A stretch of DNA of 64,000 nt, taken from positions 124,001 through 188,000 of the forward strand of contig NW_026570361.1 in assembly GCF_019649055.1 (NCBI RefSeq). The letters are read 5' to 3'. The stretch is from Paramacrobiotus metropolitanus (taxonomy: Eukaryota > Tardigrada > Eutardigrada > Parachela > Macrobiotidae). Positions within the stretch are counted from its first letter, which is position 1. Each line of letters begins with the position of its first letter. The notes beneath the pieces were generated by a model. That model did no database searches. It saw nothing but the letters and a program-made list of their open reading frames with translations, and was not told where the DNA came from. Below are positions 23,563-35,345 of this stretch, one piece after another. A program made the translations under genes and the position numbers.

Positions 23563-25005
23563 ATGCCTTCGGGAAGTGGTACAGCCATGCTGTCGGGAGG
23601 AAGAAAGGAGGACACCGGTGGATTGATGAGGTTCGAGCCAGCCGTGATGACCTGGCGATCCTGGCAGTATCGCTACAAAAACTACGTAGCACTGCACAAG
23701 GTCACAGACACGGCCGAGCAGAAGGCGGTGTTGCTGGACGCCTTAGGCGTGGAGGCGCTGGAGATCCTTATTTCCATGTGCCTGCCTGGCAGTCCGGACG
23801 ATTTCACCGCTGGCCAGCTGGCAGATAAACTGGAGCAAGCGTTTGTGAAGAAAGCGCTGAAGGAGACGGAGTGGGCGTTGTACTTTAGGATAAAGCAGGA
23901 ACCTGGGGAGACGCTCCTGGAGTTCTCCAATAGACTGCGCCGGAAGGCGACTGTGGTTGGGTTCCCTGCGACAGTCCTGGAGCAGAACATGATGGCTGCA
24001 TTCACCAATGGACTGGTGAACGAAAACACCAGGCTGCACCTGATGTCAAAGACACGCACCAAGTTGGAGGAGTGCTTGGAGATTTGCGAGCTGTACGAGC
24101 TCGCCCGAGAGACAAAGAAGACCACGGAGACGGTGGATGTGGCGAGAGTCCGCGATGGGCGTGGCCCGGATAAAGGTCACGGACCTAGTGGCCGTGGAGA
24201 GAGGCCAAAAGGGCGGGAGGCCCAAGGCGACAACCGCCGCGGCAGAAGCGGCAGTGGGGAGAGAGACCGTGAAGGCGGAAGCCAAACGGCACGGTGGCCA
24301 TTCAGTGGCGGATGTTACGGATGCGGAGAGCGCGACCATCGCAAGGCCGAATGTTGGGCAAAAGATCTGCGGTGTGGCAATTATGGCAGGTATGGCCACA
24401 TTGCCAGGGCCTGTCGCGCCGACCCGAAGGAGAAAGAGCAGCAGAGGGATGGTGCACGGCGCACCAATCTGATAGAAGAAGAGTTCGATGTGCTACAGGT
24501 TAATGTGGATAGTGATTTTGACTGTATGGTTAAACATCAGCCTAGTTACACTAGGCGAGCGAGCAGCCGCCCCTGGAGATGCAGCAAGGACGGAGATGCG
24601 GTCCTGGATACTGTGCTAGGCGAATTGGCTGCCTTGCACACGAAAGTGGACGAAATGGCACGAAGGAGCATAGTAGCGACTCCACGATACTGGAGACCGG
24701 TGGAGCATCGGCGATATCAGCCGGAGCAGAACCGGTGCGTGGACAAACTGGCGGCGATCAAAATGGCAGACTGCGACGTTCAGCAGAGCGAGGTGGCAGT
24801 CGGGGACGGCGGAAACACTGACGAGGTCAGTAACGAACAGCCAGAAAATGAATTTCCGGCAATCGGAAGCGAACCCGAGAAGGAAATGGAAACGGTTTCA
24901 AGCAGTGGACTGGTTAAGACTCGCAGCCAAATGAAGCGGGAGAAGAAACGGAAAAAGAAGGAAGCAGTGAAAGATACCGATATTTTGGATTTATTTTCCG
25001 ATTAA
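23563..25005 (+). CDS. Retrotransposon Gag-like protein, 480 residues
   Basis: The frame opens upstream of the first ATG (23563). Residues about 20-195 form a helical capsid-like domain of the Ty3/Gypsy type (FEPAVMTWRSWQYRYKNYV, then EQKAVLLDALGVEALEIL, and the FSNRLRRKATVVGF segment). A long Arg/Gly/Glu-rich linker follows. A CCHC zinc knuckle (CYGCGERDHRKAEC) lies near residue 250. A second knuckle near residue 270 has Tyr in place of its second Cys (CGNYGRYGHIARAC). The C-terminal 190 residues are hydrophilic, ending in a Lys-rich stretch and an acidic ILDLFSD tail. No enzyme domain follows. The intact 480-codon frame suggests that Gag function has been maintained although pol is missing. 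Confidence 0.85.
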   Translation: MPSGSGTAMLSGGRKEDTGGLMRFEPAVMTWRSWQYRYKNYVALHKVTDTAEQKAVLLDALGVEALEILISMCLPGSPDDFTAGQLADKLEQAFVKKALKETEWALYFRIKQEPGETLLEFSNRLRRKATVVGFPATVLEQNMMAAFTNGLVNENTRLHLMSKTRTKLEECLEICELYELARETKKTTETVDVARVRDGRGPDKGHGPSGRGERPKGREAQGDNRRGRSGSGERDREGGSQTARWPFSGGCYGCGERDHRKAECWAKDLRCGNYGRYGHIARACRADPKEKEQQRDGARRTNLIEEEFDVLQVNVDSDFDCMVKHQPSYTRRASSRPWRCSKDGDAVLDTVLGELAALHTKVDEMARRSIVATPRYWRPVEHRRYQPEQNRCVDKLAAIKMADCDVQQSEVAVGDGGNTDEVSNEQPENEFPAIGSEPEKEMETVSSSGLVKTRSQMKREKKRKKKEAVKDTDILDLFSD

Positions 25006-25080
25006 TTTGGTGTTAATTCTGGAATTCTTATGTTCAAATATCGTGCATTTTCTTTAGTGTGTTTCACACACTGGGGAAGG

Positions 25081-25180
25081 TGTGATGATGTGACATAGCA
25101 ACGTGCGAACAGCAGCAGCGTAAGCTGCCAGTATGACTGTGGAGATCTAAGTGAATAAATGACTTTGTGAAGCCGTGACA
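25081..25180 (+). repeat. 3' LTR (100 bp)
   Basis: Identical to 23396-23495 and followed directly by the duplicated CTATA. Confidence 0.9.
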
Positions 25181-26142
25181 CTATATTTACAAAACTATGT
25201 ATAATTTCATGTATTTGCTGCTGATCTAACTTGAAGTACATGTGTACTCGCATAATTATTATAATTCCAAAGCGGCACTTGCGATCAAAATATTTTATGA
25301 CGTTCTGTAACCCAATGAGTGAAGTACAGACGGGTTAATAACTTGGCCTACGTTGTACTTTAGTTTTACAACTGGATGTGGCGCACATAAACGTTTTCCC
25401 TTCAGTGTGCTCAGAGTAGTTTGCTGCAAAACTTTCTTAAAATAATACACGGGAAACGAACGAAGCAGTAGTTGTGATGAAATAACTGATTTAGATGTCG
25501 AGAGCCAACGGATCAGCTACCTTCCACATCCCATCTTAGCTTGGGGTCTGCACTCTGCAGTATCTGGGTATCATCACACAACTACGGGTGAGTCGGCAGG
25601 TCTGAAACAAAAATTTTAAAAAGTGACGCATTTGCTGTAAGGTTTCTTACCTTGTTCTTTAACGCTTACCCGAGTAGGCTTCTTATCTTGCCACTCGTGT
25701 ATCGATCTTTGTACGCATACAACTCCCTTTACTATACTGCAACAATTTAATCAGGCGTAACAACCAAAGCAATAATCATTTTGGTTTTGGTACAGAGTTT
25801 GTATCCGATAATCGATACTTATTAAAGGTAATTAACCAACCTTATATTTTCCTATGCTTCCTTATACATATTATATCTGATATTATTTCTTATTACGTGT
25901 CAGAAGATGCCGGTCGGTTTGCCGCCCAGACAGCAGACTGCCGGTTTGCCGCTGACGGCTCACCACAGATCGAATAAGGTTTACATAGTCCATCTTAGTA
26001 ATTTTGTCGTGTACTAAGTACAGCACTTTTTTAATGTACGTACTTTTTCTTATTAAGCACCAGCATTGACGGCATACTAATTTTCGGCGTCCTTCGGTTT
26101 TCGTCGCTGTTCCTCCTGTTCCTCGCTGGACACAGGTGCACC
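25181..26142. other. 5' flank of family member 2
   Basis: No gene, repeat or mobile element is recognised. The segment should contain the promoter of the intact family member, but no box could be identified with confidence. Confidence 0.3.
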
Positions 26143-28601
26143 ATGAACGCAACATCGTTGTACTTTCGCCAGTTCTTCTTGAATACTCGCTTGGTAAACT
26201 ACGGTAACACGGTGTTGGTACAGCGTGACAACGGCCAGTGGTGGCTGGGATACGTTCAGGATATTGATGGCGACAACTTCTTTATTGACTTCGACGCCTA
26301 CTCAATCAGTCCCCAATGGATTCACTCCAGCTGCCTATGGCCGCATCGTTTTCTCTTCAGAATGTTTGAAACGCACGACGGCTCCTCGGTTCACGTGGCT
26401 ATGCGCCATGCAACCGGCGAACCATTGGTTTTCAGACAAGCCACCGTTGTCCGGGGTGGCACGGAGGAATTCTTCGCTATTCGCATGAATGATCAACTCT
26501 CTACCACCTCGTCTACGGAAAATCATATTGTGCTGCGGAATCATATCACTAAAGATCTGCCGGTGCTCGGCGATGGTGGAAGCTTCTTCGGGCGAGACAC
26601 TGGGTTCGTCTACAGAAAACATTTGGTCGACTTTCCCAAAGCTCATTTGTTACTCAATAAGAATCTGATCCAAACATTTGTGGTCCGTAAATGCCAGTTA
26701 GGGTTGAGCCCAGGCGATGGAAGCTGTGATGCAAGCTGTCCGTTCGCCAGGTTCTCCTCGGAGGACCGGATGGTTTTCCAGTGTCGAGGGCTGCATGAGC
26801 AGCCTGAGAGTGGTCATTATGAAATTGATGGCGGTTGTCGTTTGTTTGCGCGACTGGGATTGGATACGGTCGTGTTCATCTGCGCTGAAATGCACGGTGA
26901 CGAAACCGGGCGCAGTACCTTCTGGAATGAACCTTCCCTGAAAGAAGCTTGCGATAATTTCCTCGCAAAGGGACTAGCACCAGCGCCTATTAGTAAGGAC
27001 CCCGTTCCCTATGATACAGACCAGTTTGGTAAGTCTACCAGATTTTCTTTTGCGGAGTACTTCGACACAGGTACTGCAGTGTTGTTGTTAGTCAGATATA
27101 TTGCTTTGCCCAGTAATTCGCGCTGAGCTCCGCTTTGATGATCATAAAAACCAGAAAAATTCATCAATTTCGTAAACAGTGTCGTCCATAATACAAAAGT
27201 AACAGTATGATTCATAGTATCTAGCTCGTTACCGATTGGAGTGTTGATTTCTCGCATTTAAAAAACTAACACAAACTGCAACTTCTAACACTTTTATTTT
27301 ACTGGCATTCGGTAGATATGGAGGACATGTCCATTAAAGCGCTTCCGCATCCGATTCTGGGCTGTATAATGCAAGGTCTAGACGTGGAGTCCCAACATCA
27401 GACAAGCAGGTAAATCTCTGCCATGTTTAATCGCTTTTGAACTACAGAATTCATCCCGTTAAGAATGGTAAAATTATTTAGAAATATTACAAATAATCAG
27501 TTAGACTCTATTTGGCTACTATTGTATCCGTATAACCGAGACTGTTCTATATGCCCTTCGTTTTACTGTACTCCGTACTGCAGCCCACATGATAACTTTG
27601 ATATGGCCAAAGATGAAATTATATTGCCAAAGTTTACTGTTTGGTAGAGTGTGTGTGTTGTGGCGGATGCTCTCGGCAAACTACGTCGACAACCGGCACA
27701 TTCTCTTTGATCTCTGTACAGCGTGCGGCTGGAAATCAACATATGCTCCAGAAGATTGGGACTTGTCACAGGTTGATGGTCAGCATCTCAAGTATAAACT
27801 GGGAACCATGCTGCAGCGTGTACGCCCGCAATACACCCGCACGCTAGCGCTGACAGAGGACCCATGGCACTTTCACGCAGAGTTCCATCTTGCCGAGAGA
27901 ATGTCGGTAATCCAAGCCGTATTGCAACCACAAAACGTGCGACTGCCGTTGATCATCCTGAAGAACGTTCGGGATCCCGTTGAGCATCCGTATCATTCCG
28001 ACCTATCCATCCGCCGCAATCACACTAACAGCCAATTTGAATGTCCGTTCTTGTATGATTTCTCCCTTGTCTGCGACCAGCTGGTGTTAGTGGACTGCCT
28101 CGTGTCGGAAGTAATCATCGGATCGGCGCAGCAGATATTTTTTGAAGTTGTTGGATTAACTTTTCCCGTATCGGAGGAGCCGTTCCTTCGACAAGATCTT
28201 ACGGATCTCTCCGAAATAATCATTCCGCTCGTGCGCTTTAACTTCAATGAAACGGCCGCTGAACAATGCCGAATTCTCTTGGTAGCGGCCAACGCTCACT
28301 GTCCGGCCATCAGCCCAGGTGTGCGCGATAAGGTCACCGCCATTCACGCGCGCTGGGTTAGCACGGTGACATATCCCGATGAATGGACTGGTATGCGGAC
28401 TTTTCTACAGCTGTAAGTGGCGCTAACGCAAGATGAATAACAATAAAAATATCCTGCGTTGTATTCTCATTTGATAGATTTAATTGTCTTCGCCTGGAGG
28501 ACAATCCGCAAATTTGGGAAACGATGGATCTGCGACAACTGGACTTTGCATCTTTGACAAATATTACGTTTGCCGCCCTCGATGGTTGCTTCAAAGACTG
28601 A
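26143..28601 (+). CDS. Intact Tudor-like/F-box protein (family member 2), 622 residues
   Basis: Exons 26143-27028, 27316-27409, 27648-28412 and 28478-28601 sum to 1869 bases (623 codons), with GT-AG introns in phases 1, 2, 2. Residues about 17-70 read NYGNTVLVQRDNGQWWLGYV, then DIDGDNFFIDFDA and WIHSSCLWPH, a Tudor/Agenet-like barrel pattern. Residues 75-180 may form a second beta module. Residues 182-285 carry spaced cysteines (CQLGLSPGDGSCDASC, FQCRGLHE, GGCRLFARLGLDTVVFIC) and end in GRSTFWNEPSLKEACDNF. The F-box (about residues 302-350) spans intron 2: LPHPILGCIMQGLDVESQ, then RVCVLWRMLSANYVDNRHIL. The C-terminal 270 residues are leucine-rich without clear repeats and end DLRQLDFASL...ALDGCFKD. 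An SCF ubiquitin-ligase adaptor that uses the N-terminal module to bind its target is inferred, not shown. It is the only unbroken copy of six. Confidence 0.85.
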
Positions 28602-28802
28602 AGCTGGACACTTGCATTTTTAACTGCTCCATGATTCATTACGTGTTGTTGATCGCTACCTAATTATCCAGCTGTACTGTTTTAAAATTTGTTATTTTAA
28701 AATTCATGGCACCTTGACTGTTCTTGTCACCTGAACCATCCCTAAAGCTTGTGTAGAATTATTTCGAAAAGAATAATTTTGTTCGCCGAAACAGCAGATT
28801 GA

Positions 28803-29940
28803 CCAAGTTTGTTTGTTTGTTTGTTTAATGAGCTTAATGTCTACAACAATCAGGGATGTCCTGCACGAGGTCATAGACTAACATGGGAGATAAGGCTATC
28901 GCATTAGCGAAAGCCTTACATTTAAAACATCACAAATATAGACAACATACAGTTTTACAGTAAACAGTAATGATCAACATGAAGTTGAAGGAAACGCTTA
29001 GTCCATTTCAAATCCGCCCATTTAACCGTATCCAGGCAAGAATCAAAACTGTTAATGCGGTTGTATGATTCATGGGGCAGTCTGATCTCATTCCACAAGT
29101 GCGCCATTAGATAGGCAAAGCTCCGTTCGCTGATGAACTTCCGTCCGTCCGAGGCGCACGTGTCCACGGGTTCCACTGCGTAGGGATGTTCATCAAGGGA
29201 CGTTATCTGACGTGTTCTGCCTGCAATACAAACGGCGGCAGCACCAAGTTTTTCCCGAAGTTTGAAAAATTTCTCCCCATAAGGTACAAGACGGAACACC
29301 ATCTTGTACATCAGGAGCAGAGATTTTCGGATGCGACAAAATAACAGGGACTTGTAACCCGCTTTTTTTAACGTTTCGGCATACTCAAACTTGCAAGGTC
29401 CGAATCTGATACTTTTTAAAAATCGGTACTGGCAGTCTTCTAACTGATCAATCAGTAGCTTATGTTGGCAGAAAGCTACGGAACTGCCATAATCGGCTAT
29501 CGGTTTAACAAGGGAATCGTACAACTTCGTCCGAGCTGCACTGTTTTGATATGGAAACAGTGCGTTTAGGTAACGAATGCGTTTTTTCATGCGGGTAGCT
29601 AGACTTTCGCTGTTACGTTTCCAGTTTAGATGTCGGTCCAGGTAGATACCTAGATACTTTGCATTGTCCAATACGGGGATATTTTCACTGTTTAACGTGT
29701 ACACACTATCTGGCACTTTTATACGCTTTCTGGTGAATCTTACATGAGCGCTTTTCTTTGCATTGAAGTTTAGCTGGTGTTCAGCCGCATATCTAGAAAC
29801 AATGTCTAAAGCTGATTGAAACACCTGCTCGTCTTGAGGAGACTCAACTTTTTTTAGAAGGCACACATCATCAAGTACAGCATTCACTGAATGCACCACT
29901 CGCTACGTTATCAACTTCAAAGAAACTGTTAACATAGCCT
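28803..29940 (-). mobile_element. 5'-truncated LINE with (AAAC)n tail
   Basis: The coding part (29899-28955) reads in the reverse direction and is followed by a 3' UTR that ends in a short AAAC repeat at 28803-28828 (TTTG on the + strand). That tail and the missing 5' half are typical of an aborted target-primed insertion. It sits between family members 2 and 3. The exact 5' junction is unclear. Confidence 0.75.
28955..29899 (-). pseudogene. C-terminal half of a non-LTR reverse transcriptase
   Basis: The open frame starts inside the reverse transcriptase palm at a DDV motif and continues LNFNAKKSAHVRFTRKR, KYLGIYLDRHLNWKR, KLYDSLVKPIADYGS, the usual post-catalytic and thumb segments of jockey/CR1-like LINEs. 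The remaining 150 residues are the family's poorly conserved C-terminus (LAHLWNEIRLP). No N-terminal endonuclease or fingers region is present upstream (about 29900-30108 is not related), so it is a dead 5'-truncated copy, although this part of the frame has no stops. Confidence 0.8.
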
Positions 29941-30994
29941 TTGTGTTCTCTGATTTCGATCTCAGGACACATACAGAGTTACCAACATCCAAAGCCACAA
30001 CAAACTCGGGAAAAAGCGTAAGCACTAAGCAGTAACAATGCAAAATCTGGATAGTGAAATCACAAGGCGTGAGGAATTATACTGTGGTTTCAAGGAACAG
30101 CGCCCTGTTCAGTCTTGAAAACATCGATCAATGGCAACTAAGGTGATCTTGTTCAAGGAAGCCACATCCATTTGGCGGAGATCCATCGTGCCCCAACGTT
30201 GTGGATTGTCATCATGGCGAAGGCAGTTGAACCTGATGAAGCACTAAACAACTAAAAATCATTTTCTTATAGCTAGGGTATCAAGCTATTGCAACTTAAA
30301 CTTTCAGAAAAGCTCGAATATCTGCCCATTCGTCCGAGTAGTCCATCGTCAGTATCCAGCGCGCATGCAGCGCAGTGGCCTTTTCCCACACACGCTGACT
30401 GACGGCCGGACAGTGGTCGTTGGCCGCACTCAAAATACTCTTCGCTGTTCAACAGCCGTGTCCCGGAATGAAAGCGCAAAATCGGAATGATTATGTCTAA
30501 ACGATCCCTAGTGGGAAGCACACGCTGGTAAGCTTTCTCAAAGGCCATCAGCGGGGGTACATCATTAGCGCATGTAGCCGGCAGGAAGGTTGACGGGTTG
30601 ATGGTTGACGCTCAATGAAGGTCATCAACCTTTCTCTAAAGGTCATCAACCTTTCTGATCAACCTTTTCTAAAGGTCATCAACCTTTCTGATCAACCTTT
30701 TCTTAAGGTCATCAACATTTCTGCAGAAGGTTTTCAACCATTTCGCCGAAGGCTATTCTCCTAGCTGTCCACCATATCTTTCTGCTAGCTGTTTTTCTGT
30801 CTAAACTTGCTTAACCTTAACACATTCTTTCTTGCTATTTCTTTCTTGGTATCCATGCACTCAAAAATGGCGCCATGGTGTGCATTTGGAGGAATTGTCG
30901 GCTATCTGAAATCACTTTGCGTAATAATAAATGCGCTCAGGGTAGCCGAAACCATACTGCAGAGACTGCCTTTTCTTAACTGCTCAGTTACACT

Positions 30995-31396
30995 CAGGGC
31001 CGTAGCGAGGAGGTATGCGTACGGGCGCACGCATCGCCCTCCGCGGCTAACTTCGGCTTTTTATTCGCCGTCCGAAACTGGCGCACGGGCACGCGGGCGC
31101 AAAATTCAAGGGACTTTATAAAAACGCAACGGGCGCCAATAGCAGTGAGCCCGTGGCGCATGTGCAGTGCCGTGTTTAATTTGTTTAACCTTTTTGGAAA
31201 TTTGGCACACAGTGCCATGGTAGACTTTGACATGCTGTCGACTGTGAAACGGGGGCCGGGTCTGTAGCAAAGGGATAAAAGGGGCGCAGTTGGCGTAGAC
31301 TCAGAAATCTACGGGCGCAGTTAGCGCAGACCGAACTTCAAAACGGACGCAGCCGATATGCGCACCCTTCATCCTTCGGACCTAGCTACGGGTCTG
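30995..31396. mobile_element. hAT-like non-autonomous element nested in the foldback left arm
   Basis: The ends are CAGGGCCGTAGCGAGG and CCTAGCTACGGGTCTG (inverted, imperfect), flanked by the near-identical 8-mers GTTACACT and GCTATACT. It explains most of the length difference between the two foldback arms. No coding sequence is seen. Confidence 0.65.
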
Positions 31397-31689
31397 GCTA
31401 TACTCACTAGAAACTAACTGAGGCTGAGGCTAACTGAGGCCGGAATGCACAGATGCTTTTATTTTGATTGCCCTGTTCGGGCTACTTGTGCACTGTATCA
31501 GCAACAATTTCCCGAACCTGTGTGCTTAAAGATTACAGCATTATACGCACTACCGCGTTTTGCAAAGAAGGTGGACTCACCATGGTCGGATGTGGACGTC
31601 ATTGCACTGGTATTCTTAGTGAGGGTTGTTATGGTAGTCCAGCTTTCTGTCGAAAGTTATAAACTTTCCTATGAAAATCATCAACCTTT

Positions 31690-31850
31690 CTCAAAAGTCA
31701 TCAACCTTTTTGTAAAGGTCATCAACCTTTCTGTAAAGGTCATCAACCTTTCTGTAAAGGTCATCAACCTTTCTCTAAAGGTCATCAACCTTTCTGTAAA
31801 GGTCATCAACCTTTCCGTAAAGGCCGTCTACCTTTTTTGTAAAGGTCCTT
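31690..31850 (+). repeat. Tandem array of a 21-base unit, left foldback arm
   Basis: About seven copies of GGTCATCAACCTTTCTGTAAA stand in direct tandem, with single-base differences between copies. The same unit recurs near both ends of the foldback elements. Confidence 0.85.
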
Positions 31851-32444
31851 CCTTAGTTTTGCAAGAACGCATTATACAAAGCCCCACAAAAAAGTCATTT
31901 GCGGTCGGAGGTACCAGTCGATAGCGATAAAAAATAATTAACGCTGTGTCTTTAGAGATACAGCGCGGCAACGCGGTTTCTGTCATGGGTACCGTGGAGA
32001 AGGCTGAAATGCTTAATAAGCTTTTGTTTTTCTAATAGCTTTTTAACACGGTTTATTGTGTTGGTTTGAAATAATAAAAATTATCTCTTTCTTCAGGTGA
32101 CATTGCTCATCAGCTGGCTCCCTCCATAGACTCGTGGCTCGTGCGTTTACCTCTGGTCTTTTTCTCTTGCATACATCTTGGTAAAACCTCACGATCAACA
32201 CTGAAAAAAGCAGAGAAAACATTTAGAAGTTTTTTGGTACTGAATACATAAATTGCTGTTTGAGGCAAAAAACGCCCGATGAGACTACGAGAGTAATTTT
32301 GATTTGACAGACTTGACGTGTGGGAGTAGGATCACACGCCGGAATGTACGTACGGATGCTGACTGTCCGCGTTCCACCTGCAACATAACGGATAATCTAG
32401 TCAATCAATGCTGTGATTTGCTGTTCTCTTTTACTAGCGGTGTA

Positions 32445-33558
32445 CAGCTTAGGACAAAATGGTCGCATACCCACCCAATATTTAATAACAAAACCAAACA
32501 GAGTACGACAGAAAAACAACCAATGCGCACAAATAAATCTCCATAGACTCGTATAGTAACTTTACCACCGCAACAGGTGCAAATCACAGTATCACATTTT
32601 AGTACTTGCTGCGTGCCCCGCCATTACAGAGGCACGCGTTTAGACGATTTTTCATAGAATTAATCAAATTTTCGCAATATTCTGGAGTACACACTTCTTC
32701 CCAATCATCTTTTATCAGAGGTTCTAATTCTCGTAAATTGTTCGGGAATTTCCGCGCCATAACGTCTTTCATTTGTCCCCAGACATTTTCGATCGGATTC
32801 AAGTCAGGCGATCTTGCTGGCCACGGCATCACGTTGATGTCTTCCGTCTCGAAGAACTTGTTCATATTGGCTGCGGAGGTGCGACACGGTGCGTTATCGA
32901 GTTGTTCCCGTTTCCACAGGCACCAGTAGATTCGGTCTTCTTTATGCTTTGAGGTTAGTTCATCGGCAACTACTTGACTTCTCCGTGCACCGTATTCCTG
33001 CAGTCTTCGCAGGAGGGTTTTGTGAGGGAGTTGAAGAGTTGCTGCGCATTAACTGCACTCAGTGTTCGGTTTTCTTTCAAAAAATTTGTGCTGCTTGGTC
33101 TTCTTCGGCTGTTGTTTTTCTCGGTCTTCCCTTTTTATGTTTCACCTTGTATTCACCCGTTTCCTTGTCGTATGGATGCAGCACCCTGATCACCCAGCTT
33201 TGCGATTTTCGGACATATTTGCTGACTTTCGTTGAACTGCCTTCTTTCTCGTACAACGTGAAAACAGTTTTGACTAAATCTGCATCAATATATCTGCCGC
33301 GAACCATTCTTCCGCCATATTTTACGGAACAAGTGAAATAAACAAAACGAAAACAAAGCAGAAACGGAAGTTAAAAGTTAAATAAAATCAACGTTATTAT
33401 TAAGTATATTAATTTGCTTGAGCCGACGGTCAGTCGACAGCCGGAAGTAGTTTTGAACAGAGAACGGCCGGTTGCGCATTGCGTACTTTTGAACAGCGAA
33501 TGGCCGTTTACGCATTATTTTGGGTTTTGGGCCTATGCGACCATTTTGTCCTAAGCTG
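32445..33558 (-). mobile_element. Degenerate Tc1/mariner element, internally deleted
   Basis: Inverted ends CAGCTTAGGACAAAATGG and their complement bound the element, with TA on each side (32443-32444 and 33559-33560). On the reverse strand, the N-terminal DNA-binding part (33307-33077: helix-turn-helix, then GRPRKTT) and the C-terminal part (32865-32599: PWPARSPDLNPIENVW) of a Tc1-type transposase remain, including the DLNPIENVW block. Most of the catalytic middle is missing, so it cannot be active. It lies inside the central region of the 5.4-kb foldback element. Confidence 0.85.
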
Positions 33559-33560
33559 TA

Positions 33561-35106
33561 TATGATGTCACAACGTAGAGTCTATATAAGTTTCGGTTGT
33601 CACTAATATCGGCATCAGTAGTCTAAGATTTACTTCTGAGACTGCTTTCTAATTACGATTTCCTTGTGTTGTGGACTGTGTTGTGAATTGGATTAAAGAG
33701 GCAGCAATACTTGTTCCTACGGAAGTACATAGTCGTTCCCGGATTATTGCTTAGTATACAGGTTTGCTCGCGTCACAATCGACCTTGCTCTTGCCGATCC
33801 TCACAGAACCTGCGACCGGAGATTGTGGTTAGTCCTTTCACTTAGGGATTCCTGATTCGCGTTCCAGAGTCGTTCGTATTTCCACCATAATTGATCTGTT
33901 ACAGTTTGAGATGAGAGTTGCCTACCGACTGACATTTACAGGCGTGGAAGAGTAAAGATAGTTCATGGAGCTCTAACCAGCGTGAACGCTTATACACGAC
34001 AGACTTCATATAGATTCTCTGCGCAGCACTTAAAGAAGCTTTCGTGCATTCTTGTGTTCTAATTTACTCGTACATTATACGCTCTAACAGCAGCTTGTTG
34101 GGTACCAGAAAACTTCTGAGTACTGTATTTCTACCTTTTGGAACTATAATGGGAGGTTTGACCGAGATGTGAACGAGAGAAGAAACTGGAGTTCCACGCA
34201 CGAGTCTGTGGCGACAGCGGACAGCCACCTGCATAGTTGGTTGGCGGCACCCATCTCGTCAACGTATAAGATGACAATTAACGAGTTAATTGATGTTAAT
34301 GTTGGCTGGAGGACATGCGCCCCGCTCTTTCTCCTTTCCCCACGTGTAGCAAGTTACGTGAGTAGTTACGTCGCCGTGGCGCTTAGATCAAAGCGGCCGC
34401 CGTCTTGCACGGGCATGCTGTTTGCGCTTGGAACTGTTCGTGCGCTCGCACTGGTTTTGCGTTTCTACATTGCTGTTTGTCTCTGCTCCTTCGAGTCGTG
34501 TGCGCGCGAGTGATCTCTGTTCTTTTACCACCCGCCACACCCTACTGTCTTCTTCTGCTGTTATTTCGCACTTGCTCAATAAAGGGCCTTCCGTTGCGCA
34601 GGACACTGGTCGCTCTCTTCCGCCGACCCCGGTCGGCCGGCTTTTCGCTGACCCACGGTCACCGCACACAGCCGATCACCGAGAGCACCAGCCTCCCAGC
34701 AGCCGGGGCTCCAGCGCCCCCAGTGGAGTCCGGAAGCGGTAACATTAAGTTAAATTAAATTTTCTCAAATGAAAAATTCAATGGGAGAATGAAAAAAGTT
34801 GGATGTCAGGCAGACAGGGTGATAAAATAACATATCCATAGCTGCATCCACTTTTTTTCCGAATCGACATTGACTCTCACAATGGGCCTGAATGCACTCA
34901 ATGGTGTCATTGTTAGATCAATCGACACCGACGGGTTGGCTCGGTAGATTATTGGATATGATTTCATTGAACATCCACCTTTCTATCGGTTACGCGTGCA
35001 AATATTATTAAATGGAACTGTACTTAATCAAGATAAGCTATAGTAAGTGCTAGTAATATCTAAATGGTTTTTCAGGAAGAAATTACAGTCGACCTTTTTT
35101 CTAAAG
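33561..35106. other. Central unassigned segment of the foldback element
   Basis: About 1.5 kb between the Tc1-like copy and the right arm. It has a TATA-like box (TCTATATAAG near 33581), GC-rich overlapping open frames at 34390-34760, and an AATAAA near 34577. These could be the remains of an LTR or a captured promoter, but no protein family is recognised. Confidence 0.3.
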
Positions 35107-35216
35107 CTCTATTTATTTTTATCGTTGTCGACTGACTCCTCCGACCGCAAAACATTTATTTGTGAGGCTTTATAAATTGTGTTCTTGCAAAGTTAAGGAA
35201 CGGCCTTTACAAAATA

Positions 35217-35345
35217 ATGTTGACGACCTTTACAGAAAGGTTGATGACCTTTACAGAAAGGTTGATGCAGAAAGGTTGATGACCTTTCGAGAAAGGTTGA
35301 TGACCTTTACAGATTGGTTGATGATCTTTCCAGAAAGTTTGACGA
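35217..35345 (-). repeat. Tandem array, right foldback arm
   Basis: Inverted counterpart of the array at 31690-31850: about five copies of GTTGATGACCTTTACAGAAAG with small differences. Confidence 0.8.

Larger units (their letters stand above)
23396..25180 (+). mobile_element. Gag-only LTR retrotransposon (non-autonomous, young)
   Basis: Two identical 100-base direct repeats, starting TGTGATG and ending GTGACA, bound a 1585-base interior. The target-site duplication CTATA flanks the element (23391-23395 and 25181-25185). A plausible primer binding site (TGGCGTGAAGG) starts four bases after the 5' LTR, and a purine-rich tract (GGGGAAGG) abuts the 3' LTR. The interior carries a gag frame and no protease, reverse transcriptase, RNase H or integrase. 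Movement would need enzymes from a full element elsewhere in the genome. Identical LTRs point to recent insertion. Confidence 0.9.

Noticed and set aside
31690-31850. Regular 21-base repeats that superficially resemble a CRISPR array.
   Set aside because: There are no unique spacers, the copies are directly adjacent, the DNA is from an animal, and the array belongs to a foldback element.
33566-33776. Possible solo LTR (starts TGTCACAACG, ends GCGTCACA, contains a TATA box).
   Set aside because: No target-site duplication and no second copy in the window.
34169-34758. Several long overlapping frames on both strands.
   Set aside because: They overlap in a GC-rich patch where stops are rare, show no domain or consistent composition, and lie inside a transposable element.
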